DNA of 64,000 bases from Acidiflorens sp963847715 (GTDB lineage: Bacteria > Acidobacteriota > Terriglobia > Terriglobales > Acidobacteriaceae). Positions within the stretch are counted from its first letter, which is position 1; every line of letters begins with the position of its first letter. The stretch covers positions 62,001-126,000 of the forward strand of contig CAWKAZ010000013.1 in NCBI GenBank assembly GCA_963847715.1, written 5' to 3'. The position numbers and the translations under genes were made by a program. Shown here in pieces: positions 35,765 through 44,598 of the stretch. The notes beneath the pieces are model-generated. The model worked only from the letters and a program-made list of their open reading frames with translations, did no database searches and was not told where the DNA came from.

Positions 35765-36204
35765 CAGGCCTTCTTCTTGCGCGCCTTCTTTGGCGCAGAT
35801 GCGGACTTGGCAGCGGCGGCGCGACGCGGCTTCGCTTTTGGCAGCAATTCCGCAGGCTCAATGCGCTTGGCAGATTTCCAGAGACGTTCGAGATCATAGA
35901 AGTGCCGGGCCTTCTCGGAGAAAATGTGGACGACGAAATCCACATAGTCGAGCAGCACCCACTCCGCCTGCTTGTAACCCTCGGCGTGGGTGACGCGGAG
36001 CCCTAGGGCCTCGAGGCGCTCGTCGACGGCGTCGGCGATGGCCTGGATCTGGCGCTGGTTGGTGCCGCTGCACATGACAAAGAAGTCAGTAAACGCGCCG
36101 GAATCTTTTTCCAGTTCGAGGATCGTGACGTTGTCGGCTTGTTTGTCCTGGCAGGCTAGGATCGCTTCATTTACCTGGTGTTTGAGGTCGTCCGTTTTCT
36201 TCAT
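35764..36204 (-). CDS. rsfS: Ribosomal silencing factor RsfS
   Basis: 146 aa. The RsfS/Iojap domain covers about 10-115, with ILELEKDSGAFTDFFVMCSGTNQRQIQAIADAVDE, then HAEGYKQAEWVLLDYVDFVVHIFSEKARHFYDLERLW. It binds L14 and blocks subunit joining in starvation. The C-terminal 25 residues form an unusual Lys/Ala-rich tail (KPRRAAAAKSASAPKKARKKK) that may contact RNA. It is encoded after nadD and overlaps the next methyltransferase gene. Confidence 0.97.
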   Translation of the reverse strand: MKKTDDLKHQVNEAILACQDKQADNVTILELEKDSGAFTDFFVMCSGTNQRQIQAIADAVDERLEALGLRVTHAEGYKQAEWVLLDYVDFVVHIFSEKARHFYDLERLWKSAKRIEPAELLPKAKPRRAAAAKSASAPKKARKKKA

Positions 36205-36254
36205 AGCTGGCTACTTGATTGTAACCTGCCAACGGCGTACTCCGATTTCCCGGG

Positions 36255-36956
36255 TTACCTATAAAGACCGTGCTTTTTTATATAGTCCGCCACTTGCGGG
36301 CCGAGCCATCTCGCCAACGGCTTGCCTTTCGCGGCTGCGGTTCGGATAACGGTAGCGGAAACGTTTTGGTTCACGCCTTCCAGCAAGTGCAGCGTGACTC
36401 CGGGGAGAACGAGATCGCCAGTTGCCGGTTGCTTGTGAAATGGACGAGTCACAACGTCGGGAGGGCGCAAGTCTTCCGGCAAAGATTCGGCCACGTCGCG
36501 CAATGAATATCCGGGACGACTGGCGATGATGAACTCGCACTCGGCAAGAAGGGTGCGGGCCTCACGCCATTTTGCGATGTCGCGAAAGGCGTCAATTCCG
36601 ATCAAGAAAAACAGGCGGTCTGATTTCTTCAGAGATTTCTTGAGCCGCCGAACTGTATCGATCGAATAGTTGGCGGTTTCCTGGCGGCTCTGGGCAGCCT
36701 TACCCGCGCTGGCTGCGGCGAACTCTGGAGCTTCCAATAGCGACGGAACGAATTGCTTCTCGTTTTGTGTAGCTAGCGCCAGCATCGCGTAGCGGTGAAT
36801 AAACGGTGTCAATGGTTGTTTCTGTTTATGTGGGGGAACGTTCGCCGGGACAAACAGCACTTGCCGCAGGGAGCAGCGCGTGGCGGCGGCCCGGGCCAAG
36901 GCCCAGTGTCCGCGATGGATTGGGTCGAAACTGCCGCCGAATAAGCCGATATTCAT
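36255..36956 (-). CDS. nadD: Nicotinate-nucleotide adenylyltransferase
   Basis: 233 aa. The nucleotidyltransferase motif GLFGGSFDPIHRGHWALA, VPANVPPHKQ, the FLIGIDAFRDIAKWREARTLLAECEFI block and the late SATVIRTAAAKGKPLARWLGPQVADYIKKHGLY with the ISxTxIR-like element. It adenylates nicotinate mononucleotide in NAD synthesis. An insertion around residues 75-95 (EFAAASAGKAAQSRQ) is longer than in E. coli NadD. First gene of the nadD-rsfS-rlmH run. Confidence 0.97.
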   Translation of the reverse strand: MNIGLFGGSFDPIHRGHWALARAAATRCSLRQVLFVPANVPPHKQKQPLTPFIHRYAMLALATQNEKQFVPSLLEAPEFAAASAGKAAQSRQETANYSIDTVRRLKKSLKKSDRLFFLIGIDAFRDIAKWREARTLLAECEFIIASRPGYSLRDVAESLPEDLRPPDVVTRPFHKQPATGDLVLPGVTLHLLEGVNQNVSATVIRTAAAKGKPLARWLGPQVADYIKKHGLYR

Positions 36957-37265
36957 CGTCTAAGATTTCCTGACCGTTTCTTGTTCCAGAACCCCGCTAG
37001 TGTCGTCGTTGGCTGCGACAGTTGCAAGTGCTGTTGCATGAGTATGTTCCCCTCGCCTCCTTTCCGCACTTTTTGCCTCTGCACGTTTTGCAGAAAGTGC
37101 CGTCTGAGACTAGGCTGTGGACAAGGCTTTCACAAACATTCTCTTTCGTTGCCCCCAGGTTGTGCCTGGTAGGTGTACCTCTGGCCACTGTGCTGCCGCG
37201 AAATTGCGGTGGACCAGCGTAACTCGCTATGCGCGCGGCCGGCGCATAGCATTGAGGCCATGCGA

Positions 37266-39527
37266 ATGAAACTCCCCCTCATCCGCAGCTTAGTCGTCGC
37301 TCCGGCGCGCGCGCCCATTCTGCGCTACGGAGTCGCTCTGCTCAGCACCGTCCTGGCGCTGATTCCCACCCTATTTTTCTCTGACATTGCGGAGAGCCGG
37401 CTCGTCGTGTTTGCAGTTGCTGTGATGGTAAGCGCCTGGTACGGAGGATGGAAACCCGGCCTGGCGGCGACTACTTTCGCGCTCACCGTGAGTGCCTACT
37501 ATTCGTTCATGGGAGATCAAACTCCCAGTGAATATCACAGGGCGATCGCCCACTTGGCCCTGTTCTTCGCCGTGGCGCTGCTGATCTGCTGGTTCAACGC
37601 CGCTCTCCGCGCCACGCAGGAGAGCTTGCGGCGCTCGGAAAGCAACTTCCGTTCCCTGGTGATGAACGCGCCCTACGGCATTTGCCGTTGCGATGTGCTT
37701 GGGATTATGCAGGACGCAAATCCGGCGCTGGTCAGTATGTTTGGCTATGCCCACGCCGCCGAGCTCACGGGCCGGCATCTGGGAAGTCTCTATGCCGACG
37801 CCCAGCAATGGTTTCAAACGGCCGACTACTTTCATGCTCGCAAGGAATTCAACGATCTGACCACGGAGTGCGTGCGCAAAGACGGCTCATCGATCGTGGC
37901 CCGCATTTCCGGACGTTCGATTGCCAACGGCAAAGATGGCGGCACGTTCGAGATTTTCATGGAAGACGTCACGGAGACGCGGACTCTCGAATTGCAACTC
38001 CGGCAGGCGCAAAAGATGGAAGCAATCGGCCGACTGGCTGGCGGCATTGCCCACGACTTTAACAATTTGCTGATGGTGATCTCGGGATATTCCGAATTTC
38101 TGCTCGATCGTCTGGGCCCCGATGTCCGGTTGCGCGGCCCGGCACAGGAAATCTCGAACGCAACACAGCGGGCCACTTCACTGACGCGGCAATTGCTGGC
38201 CTTCAGCCGCAAGCAGATGCTGGCGCCTAAGGTGCTCGACCTGAATGAGGTCGTGGCGGAAAACCTGAAGATGTTGACGCGGATGATCGGGGAAGATATC
38301 GATCTGGTGATGGTTCCCGGCCCCGGCCTCGGCGCTCTGCGTGCGGATCCGGGGCAGATTGACCAGGTCATCATGAACCTGGCGGTGAATGCGCGCGACG
38401 CCATGCCGCAAGGCGGCAAGCTTACGATTGAGACTTCCAACGTCACGCTCGACGAAGTCTTTGCGCGGACGCATGCACCGCTCATGGCGGGCGAGTACAT
38501 CATGCTGGCCATCAGCGACACAGGCGTCGGAATGGACGACGACACGCAGGCGCGCATCTTCGAGCCGTTCTTCACCACAAAGGGAGCGAAGGGCACGGGG
38601 CTTGGACTGTCGACGGTTTATGGCATCGTGAAGCAGAGCGGTGGCTTTATTTTTGTCGACAGCCAACCGCATCGCGGCACCGCATTCCGCGCGTACTTTC
38701 CGCGGGTTGATGGGCGCGAAGAAGCAGCGGCGGCACAGGATTCCGTCGCACTGCCACGTGTTCAACAAGGGCAGGAGACGATCCTCCTGGTCGAAGACGA
38801 AATCAACCTGCGCCGTCTCGCCCGTCAGTATCTGGAGACGCAAGGCTACAAGATTCTTGAAGCCGAAGACGGGGCGGCAGCCCTGCAGATTGTGGATGGG
38901 TACGAGGGCACTATCGATCTTCTCTTCACCGACGTTATTATGCCGGGAATGAATGGGCGGGAATTGGCTGCGCAAGTCACGAAGTTGCTGCCCGGGATGC
39001 GGGTGCTGTACATGTCGGGTTACACCGAGAACGAGGTTGGGCACGATGGCACGCTTGATGCCGGCATCAACCTGCTGCAAAAGCCCTTCAGCCTTCCCGC
39101 ACTCAAGGATCGCGTGCGTGAAGTGCTGGATTCCGAGCCAATTCCCCTGGAGGTTGCGATGTCACCCCGCTTGAGCACAGGCATTCTGAAAGAAAAAAAG
39201 GTTCCGCCGTTTCGCGCACGCCGCTTTAATCTTCATCTTCCGCTGCGCTATCGCCCGCTGGGGGAAAAGAGCTGGCGTCCGGGCACGACCGAAAACATCA
39301 GCCGCTCGGGATTGCTGTTTCAGGCGCAGGAGTTGCTGCATCCGAACGCCCAGGTAGAGATCAGTCTGGTGCTGCCCGCGGAGATTGCCGGACTGGCGGC
39401 TACGGAAGTGATTTGTCGTGGAGAAGTGGTGCGCTCGGTAGGCGCGCAGCAAGGCGTGAATCCCGCGCTGGCAGCGAAGATTCTGCAATACCACTTTCAG
39501 CACGGGACCCATGTGGGAGAAGCGTAA
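37266..39527 (+). CDS. Membrane histidine kinase with PAS, receiver and PilZ-like domains
   Basis: 753 aa from the ATG at 37266 (GAGG 8 nt upstream); an earlier frame start at 37173 is less likely. An N-terminal module of three or four transmembrane helices (about 20-115, DUF4118/KdpD-like, with SAWYGGWKPGLAATTFALTV) is followed by PAS (about 125-240), HisKA with H263 in GGIAHDFNN, HATPase_c (DTGVGMD, GTGLGL), a receiver with D556 in LFTDVIMPGM and a C-terminal PilZ-like domain (about 645-740, RRFNLHLPLRYR and NISRSGLLF). The first PilZ Arg motif looks incomplete, so c-di-GMP binding is doubtful. Confidence 0.9.
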   Translation: MKLPLIRSLVVAPARAPILRYGVALLSTVLALIPTLFFSDIAESRLVVFAVAVMVSAWYGGWKPGLAATTFALTVSAYYSFMGDQTPSEYHRAIAHLALFFAVALLICWFNAALRATQESLRRSESNFRSLVMNAPYGICRCDVLGIMQDANPALVSMFGYAHAAELTGRHLGSLYADAQQWFQTADYFHARKEFNDLTTECVRKDGSSIVARISGRSIANGKDGGTFEIFMEDVTETRTLELQLRQAQKMEAIGRLAGGIAHDFNNLLMVISGYSEFLLDRLGPDVRLRGPAQEISNATQRATSLTRQLLAFSRKQMLAPKVLDLNEVVAENLKMLTRMIGEDIDLVMVPGPGLGALRADPGQIDQVIMNLAVNARDAMPQGGKLTIETSNVTLDEVFARTHAPLMAGEYIMLAISDTGVGMDDDTQARIFEPFFTTKGAKGTGLGLSTVYGIVKQSGGFIFVDSQPHRGTAFRAYFPRVDGREEAAAAQDSVALPRVQQGQETILLVEDEINLRRLARQYLETQGYKILEAEDGAAALQIVDGYEGTIDLLFTDVIMPGMNGRELAAQVTKLLPGMRVLYMSGYTENEVGHDGTLDAGINLLQKPFSLPALKDRVREVLDSEPIPLEVAMSPRLSTGILKEKKVPPFRARRFNLHLPLRYRPLGEKSWRPGTTENISRSGLLFQAQELLHPNAQVEISLVLPAEIAGLAATEVICRGEVVRSVGAQQGVNPALAAKILQYHFQHGTHVGEA

Positions 39528-39633
39528 GCTCCAAATTTGTGGTTACTTTCGTCCGCAACCTCACCTTGGACAATTCCTATCCGGGACTGGTACATTTCGG
39601 CCAGTACCTCTACGCGACTTCGTGAGGGTAGCC

Positions 39634-39927
39634 ATGTCCCTGGTTGTAAAACTTGAAGACGATCTCGGCGAACGCAGCGAGTGGGTCATGCTGCACGGTG
39701 TGGTGCCGGCCAGCAACCACGACGATTTCGTGCTGCTCAGCGGAATCGATCCGTTCGGCAAGACCGTGTTCAACCACCTCCAAATGGAAGCTTTCCTCAA
39801 GGAGTGGGAGCGCGCGAAAGAGCGGGTGCGCGACGACAATCAGTTGGAAGCGTGGGAAAAAGTAAAACACATGGCGGAAACCTGCCGTCATGATCGGGAT
39901 TTGTATCTGCGATTTGTGGGGAACTAG
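39634..39927 (+). CDS. Small hypothetical protein of 97 aa
   Basis: Start at the ATG at 39634, with GAGGG upstream. Short acidic/basic soluble protein: MSLVVKLEDDLGERSEWVM, then DDFVLLSGIDPFGKTVFNHLQM and a helical tail with WERAKERVRDDNQLEAW, ending RDLYLRFVGN. No signal, membrane segment or known motif. It lies 106 nt after the PilZ-kinase gene on the same strand and could be co-transcribed. The function is unknown. Confidence 0.7.
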   Translation: MSLVVKLEDDLGERSEWVMLHGVVPASNHDDFVLLSGIDPFGKTVFNHLQMEAFLKEWERAKERVRDDNQLEAWEKVKHMAETCRHDRDLYLRFVGN

Positions 39928-39974
39928 CTCTTCTTCGGCGCCAAGGACGAGCCTTTGCGGTTCCTGTCGTGCCG

Positions 39975-41141
39975 TTACTTTTCCGCCAGGTTTGCCTCCA
40001 GGAACTTCATCACGTTTTCTCCCATAATCAGGTGAATGTCCTGCTCGGAAAACCCAGCCCCCAACATGGCGTCGGTGATTTCAACCAAGCCTGAGGTGTC
40101 GAAAGGAGTCGTGACGGCTCCGTCGAAGTCGGAACCGAGCGCCACATGCTCAACGCCCACGCGGTCGGAAACATAGCGCATCGCTTTCACGATGGCGTGC
40201 GCATCGTTTCCGCAGGTGGCCGTGTCCCAGTAGCCGATGCCGATCAGGCCGCCCTTCGCTGCAATCGCTTTGATCTGATCGTCGCTCAGATTGCGGTTGT
40301 TGTCGCAAGTGCCTTTGACTCCAGTGTGAGAAACAACTAGCGGACGGGTGGCGACGGCCAGCACATCCTCGACCGTCTTGGGCGACGAGTGAGCCAGATC
40401 GATGATCATGCGGCGGGCCTCCATCTGCTTCACCCAATCGCGGCCTTTATCCGTGAGGCCGATCTTGTTGACTCCGGCCGCCGAACCACCGATATCCGTA
40501 TCGAAGAAGTGACTGGGCGACATCATGCGGTATCCGGCGCGATAGAGGACGTCGAGGTTCTCCAGCTTGCCATCGAGGGCGTGCGCGCCTTCGATGGAAA
40601 GCAGTCCTGCGGTGAGCCGCGGATTGCCTCTCCGCCGCTCTAAATAGTTAGAGAGATCGGTCGCGCTTTCGATGACCACGAAGCCGCCTCGCGATCCTGT
40701 AGCGAAGCGGTGCAGGCGGCGTGCCTGATAGAGGGCGCGTTCGGTGAGGCTATGCCATGTGGCCGGTGGCCAAAGTTCAACGACCGCCAGCGCGGTAATA
40801 TCGTCGCTCTTATCGTCATTGCTTTCGATGTTCAGACCGTGCGGACTCTTGGTGGGAAGCGAAAAGATCTGCAGTGCTACATTGCCGTCCGCCAGTCGCG
40901 GGATATCGACCTGTCCGTAGACTCTGCGCTCGAGCAGATCGCGTCCCCACAAAAGCGAATCGGCATGAAGATCGGCGATGACGAGCTGCTTGTGCAGACT
41001 CAGCGCCTGTGCAGAGGCCGGATAGGGTGGCTTCCGCAGAACTTTGTTCTCGCTCTCTTCAACCAGACGAGGAATCGAAATGATGGTGGAGACCAGGACG
41101 ATCAGGACGAGCAACGCAATTTGCAGCAGCCTTCGACGCAC
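39975..41141 (-). CDS. Membrane-anchored M19 dipeptidase
   Basis: 388 aa. Single N-terminal anchor or uncleaved signal RLLQIALLVLIVLVSTIISIP, then an amidohydrolase barrel of the renal dipeptidase family (M19): zinc ligands in VIADLHADSLLW (HxD), the bridging Glu in LLSIEGAHAL, DLAHSSP and VSHTGVKG for the later His ligands, and GSDFDGAVTTPFDTSG near the end. Hydrolyses dipeptides, probably outside the cytoplasm. It lies downstream of ruvA with a 24-nt gap and may be read from the same transcript. Confidence 0.94.
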   Translation of the reverse strand: MRRRLLQIALLVLIVLVSTIISIPRLVEESENKVLRKPPYPASAQALSLHKQLVIADLHADSLLWGRDLLERRVYGQVDIPRLADGNVALQIFSLPTKSPHGLNIESNDDKSDDITALAVVELWPPATWHSLTERALYQARRLHRFATGSRGGFVVIESATDLSNYLERRRGNPRLTAGLLSIEGAHALDGKLENLDVLYRAGYRMMSPSHFFDTDIGGSAAGVNKIGLTDKGRDWVKQMEARRMIIDLAHSSPKTVEDVLAVATRPLVVSHTGVKGTCDNNRNLSDDQIKAIAAKGGLIGIGYWDTATCGNDAHAIVKAMRYVSDRVGVEHVALGSDFDGAVTTPFDTSGLVEITDAMLGAGFSEQDIHLIMGENVMKFLEANLAEK

Positions 41142-41165
41142 AGAGCCTCCCAGCGAAGCAAATGA

Positions 41166-41756
41166 CTATTTAGAGAGCGACCCCAGCGCTTCACGGAACA
41201 GGACCTCAAAAGTCTGAGAAGTCTTGCTGCCCCGGGCAATGAGCAGAGCTTTCTCTGCGGCGGCGCGCTGGTAGCCCAGATTGACCAGTGCTGAAATCAC
41301 ATCTTCCTCGAGCGGGCTGGCTGGCGCAGCGCCGGCTTCGGAACCTTCCGCTGGCGCGGGCAATTTGTCGCGCAACTCGAGCACCATACGCTCAGCTGTT
41401 TTTCTACCGATGCCGGGAATGCGCGTGAGGCGCACGAGATCGCCCCCGCGAATCGCTCCGATCATTTCGTCGGCGGGCATGCCGCTCAAGATCTTGATGG
41501 CGAGCGTCGGACCGATCCCGCTGACGGTAAGCAACTTTTCGAAAAGATGTTTTTCAGCGAGCCGGAGAAATCCATAGAGACTGAGTGCGTCTTCGCGTAC
41601 GTGCGTGTGGATGTGGAGCGCGACCTCCAAGCCTGCCGCGGGCATTTCCGTGAAGGTGGGAACGCTGATCGCGACATCGTAGCCGACGCCGTGGGTTTCG
41701 ACGATAGCCTGGTTCGGATGTTTCGCCAGCAACGTTCCTCGAAGATGCGCAATCAT
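41166..41756 (-). CDS. ruvA: Holliday junction DNA-binding protein RuvA
   Basis: About 196 aa from the ATG at 41756 (MIAHLRGTLLAKHPNQ, the canonical start). An in-frame extension to 41798 is not conserved. OB domain, then two helix-hairpin-helix motifs in LTVSGIGPTLAIKILSG and LTRIPGIGRKTAERMVLELRDKL, and a flexible linker (about 145-165). The C-terminal domain ISALVNLGYQRAAAEKAL binds RuvB. It tethers RuvB to Holliday junctions. Confidence 0.97.
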   Translation of the reverse strand: MIAHLRGTLLAKHPNQAIVETHGVGYDVAISVPTFTEMPAAGLEVALHIHTHVREDALSLYGFLRLAEKHLFEKLLTVSGIGPTLAIKILSGMPADEMIGAIRGGDLVRLTRIPGIGRKTAERMVLELRDKLPAPAEGSEAGAAPASPLEEDVISALVNLGYQRAAAEKALLIARGSKTSQTFEVLFREALGSLSK

Positions 41757-41798
41757 CGGAGGTATTGTACGGCAGCGCAATACGCGGCGCGTAAGCAC

Positions 41799-42029
41799 AG
41801 CGTCCCTTACAAGCGCCTGCTCGGAAGTATTCTTGCGCCCTCGAGTTGTGGTCTTACGACGCCGTTCGAATAAAAATGCGTTTTTCCTTTCGTTTCCACA
41901 GGAAGTTTCCGACCTCCACAGTTTTTACACAGTGCCAGCGCAGATTGCGGTTGCGTTAATTTTTGTGGTGCCGCAAAGTGCTTTCAGTCAAAAGCGTGAG
42001 ATGTTTTGAACGTGCTCTGACAAGGATTC
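41799..42029. other. ruvA upstream intergenic region
   Basis: No gene recognised. It contains DnaA-box-like pieces (TTTCCACAGG at 41894-41903, CTCCACAG and TTACACAG near 41915-41932) of doubtful meaning. The minus-strand ORF at 41988-42215 has no family signature and overlaps the structured region that follows. Confidence 0.4.
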
Positions 42030-42316
42030 AGCGTCGCCGGTGATTTCTCGAGAGTGAGTCATCGGGGGAAATTCGGTGCATGTCCAGTGCGCCGGTGCCC
42101 GGGCTTTGCGGCCTACTAGAAATCCTTCTTTCGGGAGGGGTGGAAAAACGGTGAATCGTAACGCTGAGGTGCAAGCCTCAGATGAGCATCGCAGCAGGCA
42201 CTTTTCGAAGTGCAATGCACACGATGATCTTTCGCTACGGCGAAGGAAGGCAGTTCAAAATATCCGCGATAACAATGCGGCTTGGGTGGCTGGCCCGAGC
42301 CGCATTTGTTTTTTAG
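42030..42316 (+). ncRNA. Candidate structured RNA ending in an intrinsic terminator
   Basis: Five consecutive hairpins in about 285 nt: 42037-42043/42059-42065 (CCGGTGA/TCATCGG, one G-U pair); 42164-42169/42176-42181 (CTGAGG/CCTCAG); nested stem 42187-42191/42222-42226 (CATCG/CGATG) enclosing 42198-42203/42208-42213 (GCACTT/AAGTGC, loop TTCG); 42231-42235/42240-42244 (TTCGC/GCGAA); and the terminator 42275-42282/42298-42305 (ATGCGGCT/AGCCGCAT) followed by TTGTTTTTT. It lies 100 bp upstream of the multicopper oxidase. It does not show RNase P, tmRNA, SRP or cobalamin-riboswitch sequence hallmarks. The 5' end is unknown. Confidence 0.55.
42275..42314 (+). terminator. Intrinsic terminator of the candidate RNA
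   Basis: An 8-bp stem ATGCGGCT/AGCCGCAT with an inner GGG/CCC extension, then TTGTTTTTT. It is the only strong U-tract terminator between ruvA and the oxidase gene. Its distance from the oxidase start (about 105 nt) fits either an independent RNA or an attenuator. Confidence 0.75.
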
Positions 42317-42419
42317 CTCTCCGCTCGAGTCAGGGTTAACCCGAATTGAATATCCCTTTCAGTGGTCTTGACAGACTGGCTTCGCAGTCCATAATTGAGA
42401 ACCGATTTCGGGGAAGGTA

Positions 42420-44327
42420 ATGTCTACAATTTATCGCCTGCTTTGTCACTGCGTGGCGTTCTGTCTGCTGGTCAATCTGGCCTGCGCGCAATCCGCTGGC
42501 ACTGAGGAAATCGCCGCCAATCAGAATCGAATCTCCGCTGGAAAACTCGAGAACGGTGTACTGAACGTCCAGCTCGAACTGCGCAATGGCACGTGGCATC
42601 CCGAGGCGGAGGACGGCCCGCCGCTGTTCGTGCCGGCGTTCGGTGAAGTGGGACATGCTGCGCAGATTCCAGGACCGATGCTGCGCATGCCGGAAGGCAC
42701 GACCATCCACGCCACCGTGACCAACAGGCTGAAGGTCAAAGCGACGGTGTATGGGCTGAACACACGCCCGGGAGATCCAGAGGCGGGTGTTGAAATTCCT
42801 GCGGGAGAAAGCCGCGAATTCGCTTTTGCCGCGGGAGCAACAGGGACCTACTACTACTGGGCGCGGATAACCGAGCCTCTAAAGCTTCCCATGCGGACTA
42901 TCGTGCAGCCTTTGCGGGCCGACGCCGAGCTGGATGGCGCCTTCATTGTGGACCCCGCCGGTGCGCCACCTGCGGACCGGGTGTTCGTCATCAACGAAAC
43001 CTTCGTGGCGCCTGACGTCATTCACCCCGGCTTTGAAGTGGTTTCCATCAACGGCAAGTCCTACCCTTACACCGAACCGCTGGAATATGCGTCGGGGGAT
43101 GACATCCGGTGGCGCGTGATCAATGCGAGTGCTTCGGAGCATCCGATGCACCTGCATGGTGCGTTCTACAGAGTACTTAGTCTCGGAGACTTCGAGACGA
43201 ACGCGGCCTACAGAGGCGACGACCGGCAATCAGTGGTGACGCAAAACCTCAAGGGGGGCAACACGATGATGATGGAGTGGACGCCAGAGCATGTTGGGCG
43301 CTGGCTGTTCCACTGCCACTTTCAGAACCACATCTCCACGAAAGAGCGCGTACCGATCTTCAGCAAGGCGAGCGAGAAACCATCTGGCGAATCTGGAGTT
43401 GCCATTGGAGGGCACGCGCACCCTGAAGCAATGGGCGCAATGAATGACATGGCCGGACTGGTGCTCATGATCAACGTGAAGGCGCCCAAGTCAGCGCCAG
43501 TAGAGGCCTCGGCCCGGGCGCCGCGGAAAATTGATCTCGTAATTGAGCGGAATGCAGCGAATGGGAAGACGCCGACTTTCTCCTGTGCGGTGCGTGAGGG
43601 AAAGAAGATGGTGGCGTCGGAGGACAAGTCGGTCGGCCCGCCGATCGTGTTGACGCGCGGAGAACCCGCGGAGATCACGGTGGTGAACCACCTTGATGTG
43701 CCCACAACGATCCATTGGCACGGCTTGGAACTCGACAGCTACTACGATGGCGTGGCCGGAGGCGGCACCGGCGATCAAGTGACGCCCGCTATCCAGCCCG
43801 GTGCGAGTTTCGTTGCGCGCTTCACGCCGAATCGCGCGGGGACGTTCATCTATCACACGCACGCTGCCGATCCGAGCCAACTTTCTGGAGGAATCTACGG
43901 TGGACTCATCGTGCTCGAACCGGGCGAGTCGTTAGACACCGAGCACGATCGGTTGCTGGTGATCGGCGCACGCGACGAGTCTTTTCTTACCACGCGAATC
44001 ACGCTGAACGGGTTGGAAGAGCCCGGTCCGCTGTTATTCCGTCGCGGCGCAAAGTACCGCCTGCGGGTGATCAATATGGGACCCAATGTCGCCGCCGATT
44101 TTCGACTGGGGACCACGGAGCACCCAGCCACATGGCGCGCCGTAGCGAAAGACGGAGCCGACCTTCCCTCACGTCTCTTGAAGCCAGGGGATGCCGTACT
44201 GCATATTGCGTCCGGAGAAGCCTACGACTTCGAATTTCAGCCGGATGCACCGGGCGAGATTCCGTTGCAGATCGAGAATTACTTCAATGGCAAAGGGAAG
44301 CTTGTCGGGAAGATTGTTGTGCAATAG
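42420..44327 (+). CDS. Exported multicopper oxidase with swapped copper-site order
   Basis: 635 aa with signal peptide (LLCHCVAFCLLVNLACAQ). Four cupredoxin-like domains are visible. Domain 1 is degenerate (VYGLN at 110-114 and YYYWARI at 144-150 where IHWHG and YHSH would be expected). Domain 2 has HPMHLHG (241-247) and HCHFQNH (298-304). Domain 3 has IHWHG (431-435) and YHTHA (478-482). Domain 4 is degenerate. In classical laccases the IHWHG and HTH motifs come before the HPMHLHG and HCH motifs. The complete ligand set is present, but in reverse domain order. A His/Met-rich segment (HAHPEAMGAMNDM, 332-344) may handle copper. Confidence 0.92.
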   Translation: MSTIYRLLCHCVAFCLLVNLACAQSAGTEEIAANQNRISAGKLENGVLNVQLELRNGTWHPEAEDGPPLFVPAFGEVGHAAQIPGPMLRMPEGTTIHATVTNRLKVKATVYGLNTRPGDPEAGVEIPAGESREFAFAAGATGTYYYWARITEPLKLPMRTIVQPLRADAELDGAFIVDPAGAPPADRVFVINETFVAPDVIHPGFEVVSINGKSYPYTEPLEYASGDDIRWRVINASASEHPMHLHGAFYRVLSLGDFETNAAYRGDDRQSVVTQNLKGGNTMMMEWTPEHVGRWLFHCHFQNHISTKERVPIFSKASEKPSGESGVAIGGHAHPEAMGAMNDMAGLVLMINVKAPKSAPVEASARAPRKIDLVIERNAANGKTPTFSCAVREGKKMVASEDKSVGPPIVLTRGEPAEITVVNHLDVPTTIHWHGLELDSYYDGVAGGGTGDQVTPAIQPGASFVARFTPNRAGTFIYHTHAADPSQLSGGIYGGLIVLEPGESLDTEHDRLLVIGARDESFLTTRITLNGLEEPGPLLFRRGAKYRLRVINMGPNVAADFRLGTTEHPATWRAVAKDGADLPSRLLKPGDAVLHIASGEAYDFEFQPDAPGEIPLQIENYFNGKGKLVGKIVVQ

Positions 44328-44598
44328 ATGCGCTGGCCTGATTGCTGCCCATCCTCGCGAAAGCTCCTGGCAGGCTCTACCAGCGGGTGATAGCTCGAAC
44401 CTCAGCGGAGCTTGAGCTCCGCATGATATTTGCTTTTTGTTCGCCTTGTGGCATACTCCCAGTTGCGGCAGAACACCGAGCTTAGCTCAGACTCGAACAT
44501 TGTCGCGATGTGGGTCGTTCACGGGGTAACGAATATTTATTTCAGGCCGGGTTTTCCTCTCCTGCTCCTCATACGTCCACAGGCGGAAATGAATTACG
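44328..44598. other. Multicopper oxidase-dnaB intergenic region
   Basis: 271 bp with no gene. A perfect 8-bp hairpin GCGGAGCT-TG-AGCTCCGC (44405-44422) lacks an immediate U-run and resembles the dispersed repeats. The rest presumably carries the dnaB promoter, but no clear pair is visible. Confidence 0.45.

Noticed and set aside
41988..42215. Minus-strand 75-aa frame upstream of ruvA
   Set aside because: Overlaps the hairpin-rich region; no family signature.
42030..42316. RNase P RNA, tmRNA, SRP RNA or cobalamin riboswitch
   Set aside because: None of the invariant sequence elements of those RNAs are found here, on either strand.
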